Origin: an uncultured Lachnobacterium sp.
Lineage (GTDB): Bacteria > Bacillota > Clostridia > Lachnospirales > Lachnospiraceae
Assembly: GCA_900552085.1 (NCBI GenBank)
Contig: URYB01000019.1
Span: 1 to 16,885 of the forward strand
Direction: 5' to 3'
DNA: 16,885 nt
This document shows, piece after piece, positions 1 to 7,497 of the stretch (the stretch's first letter is position 1; every line of letters starts with the position of its first letter). A program made the position numbers and the translations under genes. The notes beneath the pieces were generated by a model that was not told where the DNA came from, made no database searches, and saw nothing but the letters and a program-made list of their open reading frames with translations.

Positions 1-917
1 AGACGAAACGAGGCACGGAGACACTGAAACAGGCCGTAGAGCATCTGAATGCGACCTCGGAGCGGGTGGCAGCTGCGGCAAAGGAAACAAGCCTGAATAT
101 TGATCAGATCAGTACGACAGCAAATACGCAGAAAGCAGAGACGAGAAATGCAACGGAGGATGTGGAGACAACGAACTCCGCAATCAATCTGATGCTGGAT
201 CATATCAGCGATATTAATAAGCTGTCAATCGATATGGAGAGTTCGTCAAGAGAGAGTCAGAAGATTCTTGAGGAACTTCTGCTTAGGAGTCGCAATTCCC
301 AGGAGACTGCAAAGGATATCAGCCAGCAGGTGATGGTGACAAACGAGTCGGTACAGCAGATCAAGAGCGTCACAGAATATATTACCGATATTGCGGAGGA
401 GACGAATCTGCTTGCACTCAACGCCAGCATTGAGGCTGCGCGTGCAGGTGAGGCAGGAAGAGGATTTGCAGTTGTTGCGGAACAAATCCAGAAGCTTGCG
501 GAGCAGTCAAACAATTCTGCAGCAAAGATTGGACAGAATATTCGTGAACTGGTTGTCAAGACAGAGGGCATTGTTCAGGCGATGGACATCATTGAGGACA
601 CGCTAAAGAAGCAGGAAGAAAGTGTGGATAAGACCAAGAAGATCTTTGACGAACTGAATGAGAGTATTCTCAATGTCAACCATAAAGAATCCGAGATGCA
701 GAAGAATATTGCTGACATGAATCAGGCAAAGGAGAATGTATCCAATATTATCCAGCAGATTGCGGAAGCTGCGGAGGACAGCGCTTTCGTATCGGCAAAT
801 GCGGAGACCATGACCGGACAGATGACAGAGGAGATGCAGGGACTTACCACTCTGATGGAGGATCTGACGGATGTTGCCAACAAACTGAGTGAGAATCTTG
901 AATTGTTTTTAGCATAG
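1..917 (+). CDS. Methyl-accepting chemotaxis protein, C-terminal part (5' end outside window)
   Basis: Chemoreceptors transmit ligand signals to the CheA-CheW kinase array that controls the flagellar motor. The frame is open from base 3 to the TAG at 915-917, with no stop before the left edge, so the GTG at 66 is not the true start and the N-terminal sensor, membrane and HAMP parts lie outside. What is visible is almost entirely the long antiparallel coiled-coil signalling domain. The conserved hairpin tip is clear at about bases 385-500: ETNLLALNASIEAARAGE followed by GRGFAVVAEQIQKLAEQS. Long Glu/Gln/Ala-rich heptads on both sides should carry the methylation sites. The protein ends in NLELFLA without the NWETF-like tail that tethers CheR/CheB in some enterobacterial receptors. 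Ligand and membrane topology cannot be told from this fragment. A hairpin follows the stop, so it probably ends its own transcript. Confidence 0.95.
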   Translation, partial: TKRGTETLKQAVEHLNATSERVAAAAKETSLNIDQISTTANTQKAETRNATEDVETTNSAINLMLDHISDINKLSIDMESSSRESQKILEELLLRSRNSQETAKDISQQVMVTNESVQQIKSVTEYITDIAEETNLLALNASIEAARAGEAGRGFAVVAEQIQKLAEQSNNSAAKIGQNIRELVVKTEGIVQAMDIIEDTLKKQEESVDKTKKIFDELNESILNVNHKESEMQKNIADMNQAKENVSNIIQQIAEAAEDSAFVSANAETMTGQMTEEMQGLTTLMEDLTDVANKLSENLELFLA

Positions 918-922
918 AAGAA

Positions 923-965
923 AGCCGCAGTATATCAGCAGGTGATACGCTGTGGCTATTCTTTT
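923..965 (+). terminator. Hairpin terminator after the chemoreceptor gene
   Basis: Bases 923-937 and 943-957 form a 15-position stem (AGCCGCAG... against ...CTGTGGCT) with G-U pairs, one A-C mismatch and a five-base loop. It starts five bases after the stop codon and is followed by ATTCTTTT, a modest U-rich tail. The weak tail lowers confidence in strong intrinsic termination. Confidence 0.65.
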
Positions 966-1028
966 GCCTTAGGATCACATAGAAAGCAATATCGTAAAAA
1001 TACCACCCTAAAGATAAAAAATCCCCAC

Positions 1029-1056
1029 TTTATGAGATGCACGAAATTCTTATAAT
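1029..1056 (+). promoter_or_regulatory. Candidate sigma-A promoter for the sugar ABC operon
   Basis: A perfect TATAAT lies at 1051-1056 in an AT-rich stretch, 54 bases before the ATPase start. The best -35 at normal spacing is the poor TTTATG at 1029-1034 (16-base spacer). A strong -10 with a weak -35 fits a promoter that needs an activator, which would suit control by the AraC-type regulator encoded downstream, but that link is inference. Confidence 0.45.
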
Positions 1057-1062
1057 AAAATT

Positions 1063-1095
1063 ATAAAACAAAGCATTCATGAAAATAAAACAAAG
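1063..1095 (+). repeat. 11-bp direct repeat, 22 bp apart, in the leader of the sugar ABC operon
   Basis: ATAAAACAAAG occurs exactly at 1063-1073 and again at 1085-1095, a 22-base period close to two helical turns. Spaced direct repeats are a typical AraC-family operator layout. The repeats lie downstream of the TATAAT, so occupancy would more naturally repress, or they may simply be A-rich leader sequence. The second copy abuts the ribosome binding site. Confidence 0.35.
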
Positions 1096-1110
1096 GCGGT
1101 GGTAAAAGTC

Positions 1111-2634
1111 ATGAACGAAGTAATCGTCTCTATGGAGAATATTACGAAAACATTTCCGGGTGTAAAAGCTCTGGATAATGTACAGTTTCATTTACGAGCC
1201 GGCACGGTAGAAGCATTACTTGGGGAAAACGGAGCCGGAAAATCAACATTGATGAAGATCCTCAGCGGAGTCTACACAAGAGATAGCGGAGATCTTGAAA
1301 TATTTGGACAGCAGTATGGAAATCTGAATCCGAAGACAGCACAACAGGCTGGTGTGGCAATCATCCATCAGGAATTAAACATGTGTAAGCATCTGACTGT
1401 TGCGGAGAACATGTTTCTTGGTCGGGAGAAGCGAAACGGATTTGCACTTAAGAATGCACAGATGGAGGCAGAAGCCAGAGAGATTCTCGGAAGCCTCGGA
1501 ATGGACATCAATCCGAAGCAGATGGTCGGTGAACTTTCCGTCGCAAAGCAGCAGATGATCGAGATTGCAAAAGCACTTTCCATCAATGCAAAGATCCTGA
1601 TCATGGATGAGCCGACATCCGCGTTGACTTCCAAGGAGATTGATGATCTCTTTAAGATCATTCATCAATTGAAAGCATCCGGACACGGAATTGTATATAT
1701 TTCACACAGACTTGAGGAACTACAGCATATCACGGATCATGTGACGATTATGCGTGATGGTCAGTACATCACGGAAGGAGACTTCAAAGATTTCACTATG
1801 GATCAGATCATCCAGAATATGGTTGGACGAGAGATCAAAGAGAAATTCCCGAGAGTGGAGTGCAAGAAGGGAAAGAAGATCTTCGAAGTGAAGAATCTGA
1901 ATGCAGGAAGACTGGTGAGGGATATCAACTTTTCCCTGTATGAGGGTGAAATCGTAGGAATTGCAGGACTGATGGGTGCCGGACGAACGGAAACAACCCG
2001 TGCAATCTTCGGCGCGGATCCAAAGGAGTCCGGAGAGATTTGTCTCGATGGACATGAGGCCAAAATCGAGAAGCAGACGGATGCAATTAAAGCAGGAATC
2101 GTACTTGCACCAGAAGATCGAAAGAAAGATGGTTTATGTACCAAATTGAGTATTCGTCAGAATCTGGAACTTCCGAATCTTGATCTTGTCTGCAACAAGC
2201 TTGGCGTGATCAATAAAGCAAAGGACAACGAATTGTGCGACAAGGCAGTAAAGAACCTGATGATCAAGGTCGCGAATCTGAATTCCAACGCAGACACATT
2301 GTCCGGAGGAAATCAGCAGAAGGTTGTAGTCGGAAAGTGGCTGGCAAGAAATTCAAGAGTTGTAATTTTCGATGAGCCGACAAGAGGAATCGATGTCGGA
2401 GCTAAAGTTGAAATCTACAATCTTATGAACCAGCTCAAGCAGCAGGGAATTGCAGTTATGTTTGTTTCTTCCGAGATGCCGGAGGTTATGGGCGTTGCGG
2501 ATCGTATATTGATCATGTGTGACGGAAGAATCACGGGAGAGGTTATGACAAAGGACGTAACCCAGAACCAGATCCTGGAATATGCAACTGCTTTTGAAAA
2601 TAAAATGGCGAAGAAAAGTGCCGGAGAGGAATAG
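1111..2634 (+). CDS. Sugar ABC transporter, tandem ATP-binding protein (RbsA/MglA family)
   Basis: This 507-residue protein is the energy-coupling ATPase of a carbohydrate importer and contains two nucleotide-binding domains. In the first: Walker A GENGAGKST (residues 38-46, Lys44), Q-loop Gln87, signature-like LSVAKQQ (142-148), Walker B with Asp166-Glu167, and switch His199 in YISHR. In the second: the family-typical altered Walker A GLMGAGRTE (286-294), signature LSGGNQQ (397-403) and IFDEPTRGIDVG (419-430). Length is normal for RbsA/MglA. The frame extends to a GTG at 1099, but AGGCGGTGG overlaps that codon and is correctly spaced for the ATG at 1111, which I chose. The permease gene begins five bases after the stop. 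The sugar cannot be told; ribose, galactose and xylose importers share this family. It is the intact counterpart of the degenerate homologue at 7494-8972. Confidence 0.95.
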   Translation: MNEVIVSMENITKTFPGVKALDNVQFHLRAGTVEALLGENGAGKSTLMKILSGVYTRDSGDLEIFGQQYGNLNPKTAQQAGVAIIHQELNMCKHLTVAENMFLGREKRNGFALKNAQMEAEAREILGSLGMDINPKQMVGELSVAKQQMIEIAKALSINAKILIMDEPTSALTSKEIDDLFKIIHQLKASGHGIVYISHRLEELQHITDHVTIMRDGQYITEGDFKDFTMDQIIQNMVGREIKEKFPRVECKKGKKIFEVKNLNAGRLVRDINFSLYEGEIVGIAGLMGAGRTETTRAIFGADPKESGEICLDGHEAKIEKQTDAIKAGIVLAPEDRKKDGLCTKLSIRQNLELPNLDLVCNKLGVINKAKDNELCDKAVKNLMIKVANLNSNADTLSGGNQQKVVVGKWLARNSRVVIFDEPTRGIDVGAKVEIYNLMNQLKQQGIAVMFVSSEMPEVMGVADRILIMCDGRITGEVMTKDVTQNQILEYATAFENKMAKKSAGEE

Positions 2635-2639
2635 ATGCA

Positions 2640-3653
2640 ATGAGTACGAAAAATAGTAAATTGAAACAAATTATAGAAATTCGCGGTATGGGCGCGTCGA
2701 TTACAGCTTTTGTGGCTTTGATCATTATCTATGTAGTATTTGGAATTATCAATCCGAGTGTATTTTCGTTACAGAATAACATGAACCTGTTACGTGCCAT
2801 GTCGATCTTCTTACTGGTTGGTATCGGACAAAGTTTTGTAATGATCACCGGAAACATTGATCTGTCGCTTGGATCCGTTGTCGGAATGAGTGCAATGATT
2901 TCCGCAACACTTATGGTAAAAGGCGTTTCGCCGATTCTTGCCATCATTGTTACGATTTTATGCGCATTGGTGATTGGTGTTGTCAACGGTATTCTGGTTG
3001 GAAAATTTAAGCTTCCTCCATTTATCGCAACACTTGGAACTATGTTCGTTGCCCGCGGTATTGCCTATATGATCAATGGCAACCGTAACACCGACAATAT
3101 CGGAAAAGTGATCGGAACGGACAGCGCAAAGAGATTTCAGGATTTCTTCTAGTGTGGGAATTTTTTAGATGTGTATTCCACATTCTGGATCGCATTAGTG
3201 ATTTTCATTATTTTCTTCTTTATGCTCTCTAAGACAAGAAGCGGACGTCATATTTATGCGATCGGTTCCAATGTCGAGGCAGCAAAGTTATCCGGTGTCA
3301 ATGTTGTCGCAACAACAACAAAAGCTTATCTGGTTGCAGAGGTATGTGCAGCAGTGGTTGGTCTGATCCTTTGTGCACAGGCAGGAATGGGTAACATGGA
3401 AGCTGGTAACATGTATGAGATGTATGGTGTTGCAGCCGGTGTTATCGGTGGCGTTTCTCCACTCGGTGGATCCGGATTACTGCTCGGAACATTCGCAGGT
3501 GCAGCAGTATGGCAGACATTACAGAATGGTCTCAACATGGTCAGCGCACAGGTTGGTATCCAGCGTATCGTTATCGGTGTCATCGTAGTATGTGCGGTAT
3601 TGCTTGATATCGTAAGCCGAAGTGGAAAAGGACTTAAGAAGAAAAACAAATAA
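2640..3653 (+). pseudogene. Sugar ABC transporter permease (RbsC family), interrupted by an in-frame TAG
   Basis: This is the membrane channel of the sugar importer. The frame runs 2640-3653 (338 codons, close to the usual 320-340) but contains TAG at 3150-3152, codon 171. Both sides are in the same frame. The six codons after the stop encode CGNFLD and run smoothly into VYSTFWIAL, matching the RbsC region that precedes KTRSGRHIYAIGSN. The family signature GQSFVMITGNIDLSLGS lies at about residues 61-77 and GVSPLGGSGLLLGTF in the second half. Roughly five hydrophobic helices precede the stop and four or more follow. It may be a recent nonsense mutation, a base-call error, or a codon that is read through. 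Internal restart at GTG 3171 is possible but its upstream GGGA is weak and about 11 bases away. The flanking ATPase and binding protein are intact, which argues against an old pseudogene. Confidence 0.85.
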
Positions 3654-3722
3654 CAGAGTACATAGTGGTCGAATCAGACCTGTGTAAATAAATCAAGTAT
3701 TCATTAAGGAGGATATGAAACT

Positions 3723-4706
3723 ATGAAGAAAAAAGTATTGGCAGCATTGTGTTGTATGGCACTTGCAGTTACATCACTGGTTGGATGCGGTGGGGGCAAT
3801 GCATCCAGCAGCAACGCGAACGCAGGCACACAGTCAGATGCATCAAGTGCAGATAACAGCACCGCAGGCGGAGATGTTAAGATCGCATTGATCACAATGG
3901 ATTCCATTGACCAGTATTGGTTAAATCTGAAGGACGGTGCAGAAGCTGAGGCCAAGGCAAAGGGCGTTACACTTGACTTTAATGCACCAAACACAAAGGA
4001 TGATGCACAGCAGATCGAATGTGTAAACAATGCGGTTGCAAACGGATACGATGCCATCATGGTGGCTGCCAACGGACCGGATTCCATTTCTGGAGCATTA
4101 CAGGATGCAATCGCAGCCGGAATCAAGGTTGTATATGTTGACTCTCCTGCAAATGTAGAAGCAGAGGCAACTTTCTCAACAGATAACGTAGCAGCTGGTA
4201 AGACTGCTGGCGAGACAATGATTAAGGCATTAGAGGACAAAGGCATCACATCCGGTGATATCGGAGTTATCAATGTAAATACAGCAACCCAGTCATGTGT
4301 TGACCGTGAGACCGGTTTCCGCTCCGCATTTGAAGGAACTGATTTCAATCTCCTTGAGACACAGTACTGTGATGGTGATGCAGCAAAGTCACAGGAAGCA
4401 GCACAGAACTATATCACACAGGGCGTTGTCGGACTCTTCGGTTGTAACGAAGGATCGACAACAGGTGCAGGAAATGCGATTAAGGCTTCCGGAAATGCAG
4501 ATATCATTGGTGTAGGTTTCGACACTTCTGATTCCATTAAGTCACTCATTAAAGATGGTTTCTTACTGGCAACAATGTCACAGAATCCGGATCAGATGGG
4601 TAAGCTTGGTGTAGATGCCTGTATCGATGCGGTAGGCGGCAACAGCCACAATGGTGAAGTTACCGATACCGGTGTATCTGTTCTGACCAAAGATAATATC
4701 GAGTAA
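3723..4706 (+). CDS. Sugar ABC transporter substrate-binding lipoprotein (RbsB-like)
   Basis: A 327-residue extracellular sugar receptor that delivers substrate to the permease. The N terminus is a lipoprotein signal: Lys2-4, a hydrophobic stretch, then lipobox LVGC with Cys22 as the expected lipidated residue. A Ser/Asn/Ala/Gly-rich linker of about 25 residues (23-49) separates the anchor from the fold. The mature part begins KIALITMDSIDQYW and shows the two-lobed periplasmic-binding-protein class of RbsB, with YDAIMVAANGPDSI and ADIIGVGFDTSDSI as recognisable strand-loop segments. The start at 3723 is supported by AAGGAGG at 3706-3712; the ATG at 3715 opens only a three-codon frame. It lies 69 bases after the permease with no terminator between them, so it should be cotranscribed, and a strong terminator follows. 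Substrate unknown. Confidence 0.94.
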   Translation: MKKKVLAALCCMALAVTSLVGCGGGNASSSNANAGTQSDASSADNSTAGGDVKIALITMDSIDQYWLNLKDGAEAEAKAKGVTLDFNAPNTKDDAQQIECVNNAVANGYDAIMVAANGPDSISGALQDAIAAGIKVVYVDSPANVEAEATFSTDNVAAGKTAGETMIKALEDKGITSGDIGVINVNTATQSCVDRETGFRSAFEGTDFNLLETQYCDGDAAKSQEAAQNYITQGVVGLFGCNEGSTTGAGNAIKASGNADIIGVGFDTSDSIKSLIKDGFLLATMSQNPDQMGKLGVDACIDAVGGNSHNGEVTDTGVSVLTKDNIE

Positions 4707-4739
4707 ATTGATAAAAATATTCTCATTACATCCAAGTGG

Positions 4740-4773
4740 AGACGGCTACTGCTTCTTGCAGTGGCTGTCTTTG
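4740..4773 (+). terminator. Rho-independent terminator of the sugar ABC operon
   Basis: AGACGGCTACTGC (4740-4752) pairs with GCAGTGGCTGTCT (4758-4770) over 13 base pairs, two of them G-U, with loop TTCTT, followed by a short T tract. It lies 34 bases after the binding-protein stop and separates the transporter from the two-component operon. Confidence 0.85.
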
Positions 4774-4799
4774 CATATAAAAAAGAGATATAGTATAAT
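4771..4799 (+). promoter_or_regulatory. Sigma-A promoter of the two-component operon
   Basis: TTGCAT (4771-4776), a 17-base spacer, then a perfect TATAAT (4794-4799). The -35 begins in the T tail of the preceding terminator, so the two elements are nested. Transcription would start near 4806, about 29 bases before the response-regulator ATG, whose SD is GGGGGA at 4823-4828. Confidence 0.75.
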
Positions 4800-4834
4800 G
4801 ATGGTAGAAATAGAAAATTATCGGGGGAATTAGA

Positions 4835-6421
4835 ATGAAAGTTGTAATTGCAGATGATGAAAACCGAATTTGCAGGCTGATCCAGGCGTTGGTCGATTGG
4901 GATGAGATCGGGTTGGAACTGGCTGGATTTGCATCAAACGGAATCGAGGCGCTGGCATTATTAAAAAGGGAACATCCTGACATCCTGATCACGGATATCC
5001 GGATGCCGGGATGCGATGGTCTTGATCTGATCCGGCGTGCACACGAGATCTGCCCGGATCTGCAGATTGTGATCATCAGCGGTTATGCAAATTTCTCTTA
5101 TGCACAGGCGGCGTTGAAATACGGCGTGTATGATTATCTGCTGAAGCCAATCAACAAGGAGGAACTCTGCGAGACATTGCAGAAGATCAAAGTCAAAATA
5201 GAAGAAATGCGGCAGGAAGAAGCTGCACACGAGGATACGAAGAGACATCAGAAGGAAGATGCGAGAAAGCTCCGTCAGCTTATGATCGAGAGGCTTCTTG
5301 ATATTCAGGCTCCGGCGATCACGGAAGAAATGTTTGAGGAACAGTATCATTTCCCTGTCAGAGAAGGCCTTTTCTTAGGATTCTGTCTGCGGGTGGACGA
5401 TACGGATCACGAGAAAACACACAATATGATGCCGACCTATCAGGAACGGATGGAGAAGGTGTTTGAATGTGGCCTGCGCAAGAATTGTTATGAGTGGAGT
5501 TTTTATCAGCACCATTTCAATATATATGGCGTGTTAAACTGCGCACATGACCGGCAGCAGGATGTGGAAAAAAGCTTGCAGGATGCATTAAATCAGATGA
5601 ACATGCAGCAGCATCTGTTTGGGGATACGGTATTTACATTGGCACTCGGCACTTTTGAGACGGAACCGACACGCCTTGGCGCATCGCTGCAGAACGCGCG
5701 ATTTGTATTGAAGGACCGCCTACTGAAGGGCAATGGAAGGATGTATCTCTATCAGGAGCGGAATCCGGTGCTTTATGAGAAGAAACTGTTTGAGCAGTAT
5801 ACAAGGGAACTGGATTATGCATTTGAAACTTTAAGCGCAGAGGCGGTTGAGGCTGCAAATGATCATCTGGCACACGAGATTTTTGACACAAAGGATGCAC
5901 AGGGATTCGAATTGTTTGAGGCGGTCACAGAAGCCGGAAAGCTGTTCATTATACGGATGAATCTGCAGGACAAAACCGATGTTATGAAAAAGTTTGAGGA
6001 ATCCTGTAACGCCTGCTCCGGTGCAAGAGAACTGATCGGTACGTTGAAAGAGTTTGAAAACCGGTTGTTCAGAGAGAAGCTTGATCAGTATGAGGAAGAT
6101 TCGACCAGACCGGTGCGTCTGGCAAAACAATATATGAAAAATCATTATATGGAACAGATTTCGCTGGATGAGGTGAGCAGCCAGGTAGGATTGAGCCCTG
6201 CGTATTTTAGCGTACTGTTCAAGAAAGAGACGGATGTTGGATTTGCAAAATATCTGGCGAATCTTCGTATGGAAGAGGCGAAGATCATGCTTAGGGATAC
6301 GAATCTTTCTGTGGCGAAGATCTGCAGAAAAGTAGGCTACAATGATCAGAAGCATTTTACGCAGATGTTTGATAAGGTTGTGGGCGTGAAGCCTGCAGTA
6401 TTTCGGAAACTTTACGGATAG
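4835..6421 (+). CDS. Response regulator with AraC-type DNA-binding domain (YesN family)
   Basis: A 528-residue transcription factor of a two-component system. The receiver domain spans about residues 1-120: acidic pair Asp7-Asp8, phosphoacceptor Asp54 in LITDIRMPGCDG, Ser82 in IISGYANF, and Lys104-Pro105 in YLLKPINKEE. A middle region of roughly 300 residues has no recognised motif. The C-terminal 100 residues (about 428-528) form a double helix-turn-helix AraC domain: ISLDEVSSQVGLSPAYFSVL for the first and VAKICRKVGYNDQKHFTQMF for the second. YesN-type regulators usually control sugar transport and catabolism genes, so the importer just upstream is the natural candidate target. The kinase gene begins 11 bases downstream and is its likely phosphodonor. 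Confidence 0.94.
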   Translation: MKVVIADDENRICRLIQALVDWDEIGLELAGFASNGIEALALLKREHPDILITDIRMPGCDGLDLIRRAHEICPDLQIVIISGYANFSYAQAALKYGVYDYLLKPINKEELCETLQKIKVKIEEMRQEEAAHEDTKRHQKEDARKLRQLMIERLLDIQAPAITEEMFEEQYHFPVREGLFLGFCLRVDDTDHEKTHNMMPTYQERMEKVFECGLRKNCYEWSFYQHHFNIYGVLNCAHDRQQDVEKSLQDALNQMNMQQHLFGDTVFTLALGTFETEPTRLGASLQNARFVLKDRLLKGNGRMYLYQERNPVLYEKKLFEQYTRELDYAFETLSAEAVEAANDHLAHEIFDTKDAQGFELFEAVTEAGKLFIIRMNLQDKTDVMKKFEESCNACSGARELIGTLKEFENRLFREKLDQYEEDSTRPVRLAKQYMKNHYMEQISLDEVSSQVGLSPAYFSVLFKKETDVGFAKYLANLRMEEAKIMLRDTNLSVAKICRKVGYNDQKHFTQMFDKVVGVKPAVFRKLYG

Positions 6422-6432
6422 GGAGGCACGCT

Positions 6433-7497
6433 ATGAAAAAAGAACACGGTAAAATCCGCTATATTTCTACGCGGGTCAGTGTGCTGACAGGAATGATCCT
6501 GCTTGGCCTTAGTGTGATCATGGTGGTGGAGATGACTGGAATTTACCGGCATGGAGATTCGGCGGCACCGCTGATTCTGACGGCACTTCTGGCACTGTTT
6601 TTGAGTATTGTGTTTTTTGCCTGGATCTATCGTCCGTTCTGCAGAGAAGAGACCCTGCGAAGACAATTCCTGGATGGCTATATGATTCTTGATGCTTACG
6701 ACCAGATGGAAGCGGGTAATGTGATGCTCACACCGGAGTCAAAGCGGGAAAATGAAAAAATCCGTGAGATTTTAATGTCGACCAACCTGTTTATTCTGAA
6801 CAAGAGGCAGGCACAGTATCTTGCGTTGCAGAATCAGATCAACCCGCACTTCTTATATAATACATTGGACGGAATCCGTAGCGAGGCGTTGATCGCAGGG
6901 GTGGACAGTGTGGCAGATATGACGGAAGCATTGGCAACATTCTTTCGCTACACGATCAGCAAGGTGGACAATCTTGTGACGGTTGGGGAAGAATTGAATA
7001 ACTGTGAGATTTATTTTAAGATCCAGCAGTATCGCTTTGGGGACAGAATCCGGCTGGTGATTGATTTCGAGGAAGACAATGAGGATGAAATTCGTAACTG
7101 TCTGATTCCGAAGCTTAGCCTACAGCCAATCCTGGAGAACAGCATCATTCACGGAACGGAATTAAAACTCGGCAAAGGAACGCAGACCATTCATTTGTCT
7201 CTGACGGAGAGCCGGCTTTTGATCTGCGTCTCAGACGATGGGGTCGGAATGGATGAGAAGACGCTCGCAAAACTGAATCAGCGGCTTGGTCGAAATGACC
7301 ATCAGATTTCCGATGCGAGACGAGAGAAAAAAGGCGGTATTGCTTTGTACAATGTCAATCACCGTATTCATCTGATTTTCGGTGAAGAGTATGGCTTACA
7401 CATTTATTCACTGGAGAATGTGGGAACGGATGTGGAGATCTCGATTCCGGCAATCAGTGATGAGCGGGAACTGACAAACCATGGGGTGCTCAAATGA
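6433..7497 (+). CDS. Membrane histidine kinase (YesM/LytS-type) with minimal sensor
   Basis: A 354-residue sensor kinase of the His_kinase family rather than the common HisKA type. Two hydrophobic segments, about residues 15-35 and 46-66, enclose only about ten polar residues (around 36-45), so there is no room for an extracytoplasmic sensor domain. A cytoplasmic linker of about 60 residues follows. The phosphoacceptor is His139 in QINPHFLYNTLDG. The ATPase domain has the N box PILENSIIHG (Asn236), G1 box DDGVGM (269-273) and GGIALYNVNHR (301-311). Typical YesM proteins are nearer 570-600 residues with a large external dCache-like domain, so this is a strongly reduced form. GGGAGG at 6421-6426 supports the start. 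The stop overlaps the next gene by four bases (ATGA), implying translational coupling. I infer it needs a partner protein to perceive its signal. Confidence 0.92.
   Translation: MKKEHGKIRYISTRVSVLTGMILLGLSVIMVVEMTGIYRHGDSAAPLILTALLALFLSIVFFAWIYRPFCREETLRRQFLDGYMILDAYDQMEAGNVMLTPESKRENEKIREILMSTNLFILNKRQAQYLALQNQINPHFLYNTLDGIRSEALIAGVDSVADMTEALATFFRYTISKVDNLVTVGEELNNCEIYFKIQQYRFGDRIRLVIDFEEDNEDEIRNCLIPKLSLQPILENSIIHGTELKLGKGTQTIHLSLTESRLLICVSDDGVGMDEKTLAKLNQRLGRNDHQISDARREKKGGIALYNVNHRIHLIFGEEYGLHIYSLENVGTDVEISIPAISDERELTNHGVLK

Noticed and set aside
3150..3152. TAG as a pyrrolysine codon
   Set aside because: Sugar permeases are not known pyrrolysine proteins and no pyl gene is in the window; a nonsense change or base error is simpler.
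3153..3653. The second half of the permease as an independent gene starting at GTG 3171
   Set aside because: The sequence continues the first half in the same frame and encodes only the C-terminal helices of RbsC; the ribosome binding site is poor. It is better read as one interrupted gene.
5831..6355. A 174-codon minus-strand open frame
   Set aside because: Antisense to the conserved AraC-type domain of the response regulator; no domain or SD support.
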